Source of the DNA: DASXZH01 sp036502005
Lineage (GTDB): Bacteria > Armatimonadota > Fimbriimonadia > Fimbriimonadales > Fimbriimonadaceae
Direction of reading: 5' to 3'
Assembly: GCA_036502005.1 (NCBI GenBank)
Contig: DASXZH010000098.1
Location: 1 to 64,000, forward strand
Length of the DNA: 64,000 bases
Shown: positions 52,401 to 61,458 of the stretch, in pieces
How the letters are laid out: every line of letters begins with the position of its first letter
How positions within the stretch are numbered: position 1 is the first letter of the stretch
The notes under the pieces: generated by a model
The model's database searches: none
Told to the model about the DNA's origin: nothing
Seen by the model: only the letters and a program-made list of their open reading frames with translations
Position numbers and translations under genes: made by a program

Positions 52401-53433
52401 CGACAAGGTTAGCGAGTGGAATGCTGCTGGTTACGGCACAACCTGGTCATACGATTCGAATGCGCGAAAAGCTAGTCGGCAACTTCCAACCGGCGATCTA
52501 ACGACCTATTTATATGATCAGACCAGTCGCCTGACGACAACCCTATACACCGACGGCACCATCGTCTCTCTGGGTTATGATCCTGTGGGCAACATGACAA
52601 CCATGAGTGACTCGACCGGAACGACTACCTACGCATACGATGCACTTCGACGGTTGGTGGGAAAAACCGATCCGGGATTTTTGGTACAGGCCTCAACTTA
52701 TGATGCAGCTTCGCAAAGACTGAGCTTGCAAGATCCCTCTCTAGGTGTTCGTACAATGGCGTACAGTCTGGAGGGCAGGCTGACGACTTACGTGAACTAC
52801 CTAGGTGGAATTACTTCGCAATCCTTTGATGCCGCCGGGAAAAAGGTCGCGAAAGTCGCCCCCTCGGGAAGGATCACGAACTTCGGATACGATGTAAACG
52901 ACCACTTAACGTCGATTGTCGATACGGGCCCAACAGGTTCTGTGCTCCAGTTCTTCACGTTTTCATACGATCCAGTTGGGAACCGGATCGGAATACAAGA
53001 TTTGCTCGGCAATATTACGACATATTTACAAGACGCAAAGTACAGGCTCACTAGCGACCAAACTTTTGGTTCGAACGCTCACGCTTACACTTACAGCTAC
53101 AACGGGCGTGACGACGTAATAACAAGCAGCGAATCGGGCTCTGTTGTTACTTTCTTTTATGGCCTTGCCAACAGGATAACCACGGTTTCGGCAACGGCGG
53201 GAATCTCCACATATAGTTGGGACAACAACGGAAATATGATTCTGGTTCAGGACCCGACTTCTACAACGACCATGCAATACGACAAGGAGAACAGGTTGGC
53301 CGTCCATCAGTCTGGTAGCTCGATTGCCACGTATTCCTATTCGGCGGATAACTTAAAACGCACGGAGTTCGTCGACGGCGTTTTGACGACCCTCATTTGG
53401 GACGGACAGGACTATTTAGGGCAAATACCATGA
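49399..53433 (+). CDS. RHS/YD-repeat protein, shell part
   Basis: 1344 aa, GTG start at 49399 preceded by GGAAGGAGGA. The N-terminal 150 residues are Cys-containing and low in hydrophobics with no signal peptide or PAAR motif; then an RHS N-terminal domain ('VDPEIMLSAKGFGAQIDFFYNSFSG'). About 1000 residues of YD repeats follow, 'G...TTYxYDxxGR' with many variations such as 'LGNRTTYGYDSLDRQISVT'. These build the hollow beta-barrel cage that encloses a toxic C-terminus. It ends just before the conserved RHS core, which continues in the next, ATGA-overlapping ORF. Confidence 0.9.
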   Translation: MSWSDFSGLPIISSNSQGSAPAITLVISTPCFNGGSTAPAYAASCSGWGSGGPAGRQHLCVNQNYSPLPSIWSPSYVARESNSGTIIPCPDIASHGGGGGMPPLMDNYMPDPGKLSASRHGCLADATLAHPHYPQPDPITGGLVVDPEIMLSAKGFGAQIDFFYNSFSGVNGPFGRNRSASINASINGALLSTGVYLARGDGRQYVYDASGSAGSITTYQAQGGAYSPTTISYNSSSNRFSESFPDGTQLLYGAQTSGTTIYQVSNAISAVGMIHTYSYGTGAQAGLMTSMEVPGGRLITLSYSPGSPTSLLTGVQDWSGRRWTLAYDSNNDLTTLTSPLGCSTQYGYASAGVLQTIEDPQGFITTYTMTGSQVSTMEAGSGVWTWVYGSKKTFSGAQMTAPSGGITTWVLTGGQISNIMKPEGYTVTLGYDSNGFQNLEQMPYGNTCSITYNAYGLPLQKDDILGNRTTMQYDSSLNPTTLVDASGSTWVQSFGSNRDLLSHTDPLGRITSYTWNADGTLNSKQDPRGLLTSMLYDAWGNVTTQINSDGGVISMGYDVLNRLISSTDPLGRTTTFAYDAGDNRISVQAPDGTITTSIYNSCLLQALVDPLGNRTTYSYDRYQNRVSEQNALGFITTWGYDSIGYQVSVTDPLGNISTTVYNAAKQKIADLDSIGNRTTYIWNAAGRVIATQNALGFITTTIYNARDAIARQDALGNRTTYGYDSLDRQISVTRPLGDIVTTLYDLAGQVSASVDQLGFRTTYNYSIDGSLLSAQSPLGFIITNVFASNYARQVATIDPIGRIATQIFDIAGQLTASQDALGNLTSFTYDSAGRRVACTNSVGGVTTSLYDAASRQIATIDQLGRVTSSTYDAASQQVAQTTALGNIFTSLFNGAGGLTARKNPLGQITTTSFDGNGRTLSVRNPLGFATTFLYDAASQFIGTEDALGNIKTTTYDAAGRKLAEIDALGFRLTNIYDANSRCVQQVDFSSVRASFAYSARDDKVSEWNAAGYGTTWSYDSNARKASRQLPTGDLTTYLYDQTSRLTTTLYTDGTIVSLGYDPVGNMTTMSDSTGTTTYAYDALRRLVGKTDPGFLVQASTYDAASQRLSLQDPSLGVRTMAYSLEGRLTTYVNYLGGITSQSFDAAGKKVAKVAPSGRITNFGYDVNDHLTSIVDTGPTGSVLQFFTFSYDPVGNRIGIQDLLGNITTYLQDAKYRLTSDQTFGSNAHAYTYSYNGRDDVITSSESGSVVTFFYGLANRITTVSATAGISTYSWDNNGNMILVQDPTSTTTMQYDKENRLAVHQSGSSIATYSYSADNLKRTEFVDGVLTTLIWDGQDYLGQIP

Positions 53434-54518
53434 CAAGTTTTAACACCATAGACGGCCAGATTGTTGACCAAATCGATTCCCTCGGAAATGTGACGGAATA
53501 CATGTTTGATGGCCTCGGTTCTATAACAGGCACTACCGATAGCTTTGGTAATGGCCAAAACGTTTACAGGTGGGCGCCGTATGGGACAGAGATTGTAAAA
53601 GCTGGAACTGCATCAGATCCGCAATTTCAGTGGGTTGGCACACTGGGCTATCGGTACACCGGACGAGCTCACGCTTCTTGGTACGTTAGAGCGCGACATT
53701 ACGGCCAGGAGCAGGCAAGCTGGACGACCATAGATGCGTATTGGCCAAGTCTCCGGGCGTACGGTTATTCGAAAAGTAGACCGGTTCTTCTTGCCGATCC
53801 CTCTGGGATGCAGCCTACCTTGAATGCTACTAGCTCTTATCAATTTCTGAATAAACAAGCTTCGGCTCAAGATTGTGGGGCTGGAGGAGTGCTGACATGG
53901 TTATTTACTATGACTGGAGTCCCGTCAGGAGGGGGGTGGATCATACAACAAGTTAAAATCTCATTGTCCGGTTCATGCTGCTCAAATCCTCAAGCTACTC
54001 TTTTACCGACCCTCAGTTGTAAAATACCTTGCCAGCCTCAGAAAAATGGTGATATCGTATACTACGAGGCATTCAAGGTAACGGGCGACGGAGAGGTCGG
54101 GATTCCCGAGGACGGATGCAACAAAGGTTGGGGACCGCCAGGCTCGACGCCTAATGGCAAAGGCTATAGTGACATTTGGCCGTTCAACAAGCAGTCCTGC
54201 ATAAGGAATGGCTCCGCGACCATCTCGGCAACCCAATATTGGTTTGACGGCAAAACTGCTCCGTTTACCGCATGCGATGTCTGTGGATCAGGAAATTTAC
54301 CATCTACGTGTACCTATGCGCCATCTGGGACAGCGCTTGGTACAACAACTGCAAGTTACACAAGCACTTGCTGCTCGTTAGGTAATGGAACTTGCCCAGG
54401 CAATTGCGGCCTTGTGCCGAAGAGTGACTCGGTCACATGCAATAGCGGAAAATTATGCTGGTCGTCAGGCGGAGCAAAAACGCAACAATGCATAGGTGAT
54501 ACGGGGAAAACGTCATGA
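53430..54518 (+). CDS. RHS core-domain and Cys-rich C-terminal part
   Basis: 362 aa from the ATG at 53430. It starts at 'TSFNTIDGQIVDQIDSLGNVTEYMFDGLGSITGT', the natural continuation of the preceding RHS ORF, and carries the RHS-associated core 'YRYTGRAHASWYVRARHYGQEQASWTTIDAYWPSLRAYGYSKSRPVLLADPSG'. The last ~235 residues form a variable domain with about 20 Cys ('GSCCSNPQ', 'CSLGNGTCPGNCG'), likely disulfide-rich and without a known toxin motif. Its ATG overlaps the stop of the previous ORF, so it is either a genuine split RHS or the product of a frameshift. The stop overlaps the next gene by 4 bp. Confidence 0.8.
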   Translation: MTSFNTIDGQIVDQIDSLGNVTEYMFDGLGSITGTTDSFGNGQNVYRWAPYGTEIVKAGTASDPQFQWVGTLGYRYTGRAHASWYVRARHYGQEQASWTTIDAYWPSLRAYGYSKSRPVLLADPSGMQPTLNATSSYQFLNKQASAQDCGAGGVLTWLFTMTGVPSGGGWIIQQVKISLSGSCCSNPQATLLPTLSCKIPCQPQKNGDIVYYEAFKVTGDGEVGIPEDGCNKGWGPPGSTPNGKGYSDIWPFNKQSCIRNGSATISATQYWFDGKTAPFTACDVCGSGNLPSTCTYAPSGTALGTTTASYTSTCCSLGNGTCPGNCGLVPKSDSVTCNSGKLCWSSGGAKTQQCIGDTGKTS

Positions 54519-55504
54519 TCTTGTGGGCCGCTCTCCTATCTCTTACGGTTAGCTCTAATCATGTGGATGCGGAGCAGGTTGTTCGTTTGCTTTGTGATTT
54601 GCCGGGGCCTTCACAACTGATAGGGGGAAATCCTGAAGTGTTCTTACAGCTTAACAGCGACCTGAGAGCTATTTCTTGCTTCCCGCTATCCTCGCAAAGA
54701 GAAGGAGTTGCCTGGTTCTTGGATCGGTGTAGAGCGCACGAAAACTCGGGCTACACAGTTCTAACCTTAGACGCAGGAAAGCTTGACTATCTGGCTATTC
54801 TTAAGGGAAAGAAAGCGATCGTCCATGACTTTGCTCTGTTCTCTGGATGGATTCGAGTAAACCCTAATACGCGCGAACTTGAAATTGCTCCAACATTTTC
54901 CCCTTCATTTAACAGCCCTAGAATTATTGGACTTACCGATTGGAATTCGGGCCCTGCAATAGAGCGTGCCGCAACCGCGGCGGCCCAAGGTTATTTCGAT
55001 CTTCAGTCCGGCCAAGTGCCGGATTGGCCCGAACTAGAGCTCCTGCGGCAGATGCCAGCGCCTTGCGATATTTGGGATTCCATGACGGGCCGAAAACAGG
55101 AAATGTTACGCCAAGTTGCAGCAACAACCATAACTATCTCTCAGTTCGCTCAGGCTCCTGTAAAGGAACAGCGACGAGCTCTAACAGCTTTCCTATCAGA
55201 GTGCAAGAGCTTCTTGGAATCCGACATGGGCGACCCAATGCGTCTGGACGCTGCACACGACTGCTCCAAAGTAGATCTGCTTTGTGCTGCTGCTGGCCGT
55301 CAACCCCTAGTTGGCCGTCAGATCGGCTCACTAGCCGAAGGCTCAAACGGCAAGGGGCGGCCTCTTCGGGGGGACGCCGATGGATTGAGCCTTGCTCGTC
55401 TCCTAATCTCCAGAGGGTATTTTGACCTCCATCCCCAACCTGTTGGTAGGATTAAACGGCTTGTTTCGTCAGCTCTTGGCGTAAGGACTTCTCCGGTCCG
55501 GTAG
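54515..55504 (+). CDS. unknown RHS partner protein with internal repeats
   Basis: 329 aa, starting by ATGA overlap with the RHS C-terminal ORF. The N-terminus may be a weak signal peptide ('MILWAALLSLTVSSNHVDA'). Internal repeats are visible: 'LDAGKLDYLAILKGKKAIV' resembles 'HDCSKVDLLCAAAGRQPLV', and 'AAAQGYFDLQSGQ' resembles 'LISRGYFDLHPQ'. Position directly after a polymorphic RHS C-terminus is where immunity genes lie, but no known immunity family is recognised. A decayed second copy follows at 55690-55950. Confidence 0.7.
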   Translation: MILWAALLSLTVSSNHVDAEQVVRLLCDLPGPSQLIGGNPEVFLQLNSDLRAISCFPLSSQREGVAWFLDRCRAHENSGYTVLTLDAGKLDYLAILKGKKAIVHDFALFSGWIRVNPNTRELEIAPTFSPSFNSPRIIGLTDWNSGPAIERAATAAAQGYFDLQSGQVPDWPELELLRQMPAPCDIWDSMTGRKQEMLRQVAATTITISQFAQAPVKEQRRALTAFLSECKSFLESDMGDPMRLDAAHDCSKVDLLCAAAGRQPLVGRQIGSLAEGSNGKGRPLRGDADGLSLARLLISRGYFDLHPQPVGRIKRLVSSALGVRTSPVR

Positions 55505-55689
55505 CAGGGCTAGATCCCCAGTGAAGCGGTGAAAACTATCCGGTAAAGTTCCCAAGATCCGCACTGGTTGGGTTTTTCGGGAATCAAGCAAAAAACTACC
55601 GATTCTGCTTAGGCACCCCATGGGGTATCCAGGTCTCAAGGAGCAAAGACTCCGCAATTATTCAACTTCCTATATGTTTCCTGCGGGCC

Positions 55690-55950
55690 TAGCGTACACT
55701 TTTTTGACTGTCCAAAGCTTGACTTTATTGCGCTTGCCAAGCATCAAGGGCCCGGTCTGTGAGGGTAGGCTATGGTGATCGATCTCAAAGTGGCACTCAG
55801 TGGCCCAGCATTACGTTTTCGAAGTCATTTCATCCTTGGCCATTTTGTTTTTCAGGAGTTCAGCCGTTGGACTTATCCAACGGAGGGATGAGTTGGCGTT
55901 TGGCGAAAAAGCTAATTTCGGCGGGTTATCATGACTTGCCCCAGTAAACG
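55690..55950 (+). pseudogene. decayed second copy of the RHS partner gene
   Basis: In broken frames one reads 'FFDCPKLDFIALAKHQGPG' followed by a stop, similar to 'HDCSKVDLLCAAAGRQP' of the intact gene, and later 'SNGGMSWRLAKKLISAGYHDLPQ' ending at a stop, similar to its 'GDADGLSLARLLISRGYFDLHPQ'. Spacing and order match the 3' third of the intact gene. A relic tandem duplicate is the simplest reading. Confidence 0.55.
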
Positions 55951-56119
55951 CATCAAGCATTAGCTAATCAGTAAGGATTGCAGCGGGCGGCAGGCGCTAG
56001 TCCCTGCCCGGGGGCGACCAATACGTAACTAAAGTAAAAACTAGCAATCCTGGCAGGGTCAATCAATAGCTCCGAATATTTCATTAAGTACAAAGTTGTC
56101 ATTGGGCGCGTGAGGGGAA

Positions 56120-56380
56120 TTGAATCTGTCTAAAGATATCGAAGATAGGGACGCGATGACCTTTCTTACAGTCGCTGCCAAGTTGGAATGCTCCGTTTCC
56201 ACAGTAGAACGGCTAATCCGGAGCGTAACCGGCAAACCTCAAGAACTCGGCTCGATCAACCTGATTTTTAGCCAAAAGGGTTGCCGCCGCGTTACTCGTA
56301 GCCAGCTTGCTATGTTTCTGCCAAAGCTGGAAATGGAGGCCCTAACCTCAAAGCAAAAGATCAGTTTCAAATGGCATTGA
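56120..56380 (+). CDS. small HTH protein, possible excisionase/regulator
   Basis: 74-86 aa; start uncertain (TTG 56120 or ATG 56156). 'MTFLTVAAKLECSVSTVERLIRSVTG' and 'CRRVTRSQLAMFLPKLE' look like a HTH_17-type DNA-binding module. It lies next to, and converges by 14 bp on, the decayed third integrase, the arrangement seen for Int1 and its excisionase-like gene. Function inferred. Confidence 0.55.
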   Translation: MNLSKDIEDRDAMTFLTVAAKLECSVSTVERLIRSVTGKPQELGSINLIFSQKGCRRVTRSQLAMFLPKLEMEALTSKQKISFKWH

Positions 56381-56990
56381 TAGCGTTTCTCTCGTCTGCA
56401 AACGAGGAGGCGGGATAGTAACCATAAGTGGTCTCGATATCAGAGTGGCCCAATAATCCCTTCAATGTTCGTAGCGCACAAACAGTCCGGAGTTTGCTAC
56501 GCGCGTCGCAAAGGTGTGGCGCAGGTCGTGCCAGCCTGGATCCGGAACAGGCGTTCCGCGCTCGTCGGTTTTTGTTTGTAAGTCCGCCAATATGCGTAAG
56601 TCGTTTATGGCTTCGTCCGCATCTTAGGGAGATATCCAGTTTCCATTGAGATTCGCAAATATCTTTCTTAGATGGCGATTGGCGCCACAAACTCATCGCG
56701 CAAAAAGCACATCATTGTGGAATGAATGGGGACATATCGTTCAGAGCCGTCCGTCTTCAGATCTTCAACAACGAGCTTTCCGGTAGACCTTGAGCGGCGC
56801 ACTTGTTCTTCCACAAAACGTTGCTCTCGTTCCCAATCAACGTGAGCCCAGGTCATTGCCGTAATCTCGCCCTTTGTAAGGCCCATCTTAAGGCCGGCGA
56901 GCACCATGCCATGCGCCCAATGATTCTCCGCCTATCGGAGTAACTCACTTTCTTCGCTCTCTGTTAAAACCCGCTTATGGGCCATCTTGT
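56367..56990 (-). pseudogene. decayed third tyrosine recombinase
   Basis: Read on the minus strand: 'MAHKRVLTESEESELLR', an in-frame stop, 'AENHWAHGMVLAGLKMGLTKGEITAMTWAHVDWEREQRFVEEQ' (Arg I position altered), 'KLVVEDLKTDGSERYVPI', then frameshifts, and finally 'LKGLLGHSDIETTYGYYPASSFADE' (the HxxxTTxxYY end with the nucleophile Tyr). Box II is lost between fragments. The N-terminal half is missing. It lies about 1 kb inside attR. Confidence 0.75.
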
Positions 56991-57885
56991 GACCTGTCTG
57001 GCCACTCGTTTGGATTTGGACCCATTAATTTTTCCAGGCCTTAAACGGATTAATACCGGTACTGCGGCGTCTGAGCAATCGCCGTCAAATAGGGTTTGAG
57101 CTAGTGTTACGACTGTTAGCCTGCGGATGCTCGTCGCGGCCCAACTCGATGAGCTTTTCCTTTAGGACGGCAACTTGCCCAGAACCCACGCTGTCGAGCC
57201 ATATATCGCACATAACGGGCAAGATGTGTTATTCAGAAAGAACGGAGAGAAGCGACCGTATCGGCCCGCCGTCCTCGACGTCGTGCTGCCAAAGCCCCCC
57301 ACGCAATAACGTCTATTTTGGCTGAAAACAAAATCAGAAAACATACTTCTGGCAAGAATCCGGAGGACCTCATCAGTAGCGATTCCCATCGTAAAGAAGT
57401 TCTCGCGCACATTGAAGCCGAAATTGTCGCCCAGCTTATCAAAACCGGAGCTTTCACAACATTTTTGAGTGCGATAGAACATCATTGCTCTGGCTTTTTG
57501 CAGAAGAATATTCCGAAGCTGATATAAAAGGGGTGGTTCTCTTTACCCTTGAAAGAATTGGGAGAGTTCTTGTTATTACCATCCCACGATCTTGCGTCTC
57601 CACGTCCCGAATCCGGACCACTCCACCTCCAAACACCAGGTGGCCTATGGGGCTGAGTACCTATTCAGAAAGGGGCGAGCCATTTCCAAGAACTCGAAGA
57701 GTTGAGCGATGAACGAAAAAAATCTTCACCAGCACTAACCTTACTGTTGCACGCTAATGGAAAACCTAGAGATCACGGGAACGCCAGAGAAGCTCTTTAT
57801 GCCATCTCGCCCGTCTGGAGGTAAGGTTGCTACTTTGCCATTGGAACCACCCGGTTTTCGAGTTTTCTCAATAGGTTTCTTGCTT
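56991..57885. other. intergenic near attR, no gene supported
   Basis: About 890 bp with only short overlapping ORFs on both strands and no recognisable protein. It probably contains gene remains of earlier insertions. Confidence 0.45.
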
Positions 57886-57896
57886 AAAGTTTAAGC
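57886..57896 (+). promoter_or_regulatory. candidate integrase arm site near attR
   Basis: AAAGTTTAAGC identical to the tandem copies at 11955-11976; the following bases (AGAC versus GGAC) extend the match. It is embedded in the palindrome GCTTAAAGTTTAAGC, 95 bp inside the attR core. Confidence 0.55.
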
Positions 57897-57990
57897 AGAC
57901 TTCAAAGGACTCCTGCGGACGCAGCGACACACATGGATCAGTTGCTAGGTTCACAAAACGAAAAACAACCCCGTTATAGAGCCGCTGTGT

Positions 57991-58039
57991 TCGTTTACAC
58001 CGAGGATGTCGGGGGTTCGAGCCCCTCATCGCCCACCAG
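57991..58039 (+). repeat. attR core: second copy of the 49-bp tRNA-Val repeat
   Basis: Identical to 11843-11891. There is no 5' half of a tRNA here, so this is the displaced tRNA 3' end that marks the right boundary of the island. Distance between the copies is 46,148 bp. Confidence 0.93.
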
Positions 58040-58384
58040 AACACGGCTAGGTGTGATATGCAGATCGGTCTGGGCGCGGCAACAGATACTTCCGGACGCA
58101 ATATTTGCAGGGTTCGCCAGAAGGCAACGAAAGACCTAGTCTTTTTCCCATAAGTTGTCCACCAGCGAGACTTCATACATGGGCACAATGCGACCAACTT
58201 ATTGCCTCGGACCAAGTTTCAACAAGATCCAACGCCAAATTGAGGCACTCTAATTACGAGTATTAATGCTGGATTTCGGCATAGAATCGTGAGTCGGCAC
58301 CGAGTAATAGTTGTATTCTGCCCTTACCTTGATTCCGCGCAAAACTAACTGTGAGCGCAGTCTGAATCAGGCTAGGAAACCTGA

Positions 58385-61344
58385 ATGCATAGATTGTTTT
58401 ACCTTGGATATTCCTTATGCTTGGGCTTGGCTTTTTCTTCCAGTTCTGCCCAGACTAAGCTCCATCAGAGTCCTTCTTCCGACCCCAGTGGGCTTGTCTT
58501 AGGGAAACGGGCGGGCTCAAAGACCAGCGGAGGTAAGACTGGTGTCACGCCTAGTACGCCGCAGCCCCCGACTAACGCAAACCAGACTCTGCTGTCTGTT
58601 AAGCTTCTAGCTGCCGGCACAAAACTAGGCACCAGTACCGTCCCTGTACTATCTTTGCAAATAAATGCACAGGGTGTTCCGGCTTCAGCCGTCGCTCAAG
58701 CTATTTTTGACCAGCTGTGGCCCTACAGCGTCCGGGTCTATTACGGGGAACAGTTGTCGTCTAAGCAAGTTAGCTATCAGGAGATCATACCAATTGCGTC
58801 TAGCCCTGCTTTAGAAAGACCAGACAGCTACGGCTATCTTTTAGCTAAAATGCGCGGCGTCCTTGGAGTAGTGGTAGCAAGCGTCCGCAAGGCCCCATGG
58901 CCGGACGGTAGCAAACAGCATTGGTTTGTTTCAACCGATGGCTCCGCATCTTCAGGTGGACAAGGCGGACAGGGTCAGAACTCTCCGGGGTCTACAACGG
59001 TGACCGTAGTGGCGACGCCACCGGCGAGCGTATCACCCCAAGGTCAGGCCACTGCCGGAGGCGGCGGTGCAGGCTCTTCGACCGCTGGAGACGCAACCGC
59101 AGCTGGAGGTGGGAACCCCTCTGCCGCAACGCAGCAGGCTGGCGCAAAGGGTTCACAAGGCCAGCAAGGCGAAAGTGCCCAGCCTGCCGAATACATTAGG
59201 CTCTATCAAGAGGGGAGCGGCTATGCTCTTACCGCTGGCAATACCAGTTCGGAACGCATCATCGAAGCATTCCAATTTCTTGGCGTCGATCGCATAGGCG
59301 GACTCAAACAGTATCTAACGCCGTTGGGAAGAATCGCGGGCTCTTCATTTATCGGACCGGCAGTCAATTTCCCCTATCCGGTTTACGATAACTGCTTAGA
59401 CGCTTTGGCGAAAGATGTATCGGCGCAGTTGGCAACAACCATTTCTAACAAATCAGTTGTCGCAACTTGGCCTGTGACTTTTCTTGGATCCGACACCCCG
59501 AACCCGACCGTCGCTGCAGTTCCTCCCGATCCCTCGCAGCCTACGCCTGAACAGGCGTCAATGACAAAGATGGCAACGGCGCTTCAGGCACTTGATACAA
59601 CGGGCGCCACACAGGTGCAGGCTGTTGGGAGCAGACTGGTTATTAACGGTCCCCACAACACGGTCGAGCAAATGCGCCGCATACTTGCTCAATGGATTGA
59701 CATTCCATATTCCCAGGTCAGGCTAGACTTTTACGTCTTACAAGGCACATCGAGGCTCGGTGGACACGGCGAGCGGAAGGATGTCAACTCGAATATCGAA
59801 ACCATCCGACAAGCGGCAGCAATTTCCCGAGCCGTCCAACACTATCTGAAGGATGGGGTCGATTCACAGATTCACAGATTCACAGAATCGACGAACGCCT
59901 GCTGACAAGAAAAGACTCCTTTAAGGAAGTTTGCGCGGCAGTTGGAATTACAAACGCAGGTAGCTTAACGGATCTCGCTGGCTTCGATCCCAATCCGAAT
60001 CGACCCACAAGCTGGGCGGAAAACTACGTCTTTCTGGCCTTTCTTGAGGATAATGAACGACAAAAGTTGTTCCGAGACGCGACAACCATAGCTCTCGTTA
60101 AGCTAAAAAACCTCGAAAAGAACCTTAAAGGGGCAACCCCGGATAAAGAATGGGACAAAAGCCAGTTAGGCAATATATTTAAACAATATTTGAACTTGTT
60201 GACCGCCGGGACATCTAATCCCAAAGTTGGCAGCAACGACCCAATCCTAACCCTTTTTCCCCGAACCCTTGAGGAATACGGTCTGAAGACGCCCGAGGAT
60301 CCTTCCGTCGATCCTACAAATGTTTACTCCGGCGAATTTCCCAAGAATCAAATGGGCACAAGGCTTCTTGTGCTTGAGTTTTTGAAATACTGGGCTCTCG
60401 GCCTACGTTACGACGAGGTCATGTCCGGATATACGGGAAATCTGGACGCTAACCACATGGGCAACGCTGCATCCGATTTTTTGAAGGTAGTTAGCCACGA
60501 CGAACTTAACCATATCCTCTATAAAGAAGATTTGCCCGCGTTATTGGCCCGAACTAGTGCTGCAGCGGACGCCGGACTGAAGAACGTTGCTGACGCCTTC
60601 GCCACTGACCTCCAGGATATCTGCATGCCTCCACTAATGAAGTTGGCTAGTTGTATGAGTGAAAAAAACAAAGACAACGACCGTTACGGAATCCAGTTGA
60701 TTGGAAAAACAACAGTAGTGGTAACGGCCGGTCAGGCTTCCACTGTGGGAACTACGGTGCAAACGGCATTGCCCACGCGGCCTTCACTCGATTTGGGCCA
60801 GGCAATAACGAACGCAACTCCCGTCGTCGAGGCAATAGCGGGAAGCGATGAAGTGACAAAGAGTGGGTTTTTCACTCCTGGTACAGCTGCAATTCTCGCT
60901 CTTGGCCTTGATACTCCTGCCACAACATATAGTGCTTTAACACCTTCGGTTTCGGTGGGCGTGAGACCCTCCGTATTTAAGAGCGGGGATTCTGCCCGTC
61001 TGCAAATGAATTTTCAGGTGAACGTAAATGCCGTGCTGGCCGCTAACAACGCTGCACCTGGAGGATCGAATCTTCAGCCATACAATATGGTTCAAAATCA
61101 AACCGTTACTTCAGATGTCGCAGTGGACGCACTCGACCTTTTCACCCTGTCTTCAACGAATCTTGAGGTCACTGGACCTGGCGGCTACAGTTGGTCTCTT
61201 GGGCCACTACAGTACGTGCCGGGTTTAGGAAACCTCTTTCACGGGCCCGAAAGGAGCAAAACTGAAAACTACGATACTTTGCTCCTTACGGTGGTGACCA
61301 TCTTGCCGAGATCACTCGACGTCGCTGGTAACTTCCTTCACTAG
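58385..61344 (+). pseudogene. divergent secretin-like outer-membrane protein, frameshifted
   Basis: Signal peptide 'MHRLFYLGYSLCLGLAFSSSSAQ', a Gly/Gln/Ser-rich segment, then a secretin_N-like unit ('GSRLVINGPHNTVEQMRRILAQWIDIPYSQVRLDFYVLQG', about residues 418-457). The frame is lost at about 59880 ('SQIHRFTESTNAC', stop at 59905). The other frame is open from before 59881 ('RIDERLLTRKDSFKEVCAAVG') to 61344 and ends with 'VPGLGNLFHGPERSKTENYDTLLLTVVTILPRSL', resembling the end of a secretin barrel. Removing one of three ATTCACAG units (59862-59885) rejoins the frames into a protein of about 983 aa. Either a phase-variable gene, a fresh mutation, or an assembly error. Confidence 0.7.
59862..59885 (+). 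repeat. ATTCACAG x3 tandem repeat
   Basis: Three perfect 8-bp units inside the secretin-like gene. Because 8 is not a multiple of 3, each gain or loss shifts the reading frame; two units would give an intact gene. Confidence 0.9.
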
Positions 61345-61458
61345 CTGGTTACGAGTATCGGTTTAAAGGGGGCAGCCGTCGTTCCGGTACAGACAAAGAT
61401 TGTCAATAAAGTGAGCGCTGTTTCATCGCCCGTTCTATTAATAACCGGGAACTAGTCT

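Noticed and set aside
11843..58039. Self-transmissible ICE
   Set aside because: Only relaxase, MobC-like and coupling-protein genes are visible; no VirB/Trb ATPase, pilin or channel genes. Mobilisable element is the better reading.
57868..58215. Minus-strand ORF across attR, and a similar ORF at 11462-11905
   Set aside because: Both are antisense readings of the duplicated tRNA-Val end ('MRGSNPRHPRCKR'), a known annotation artefact.
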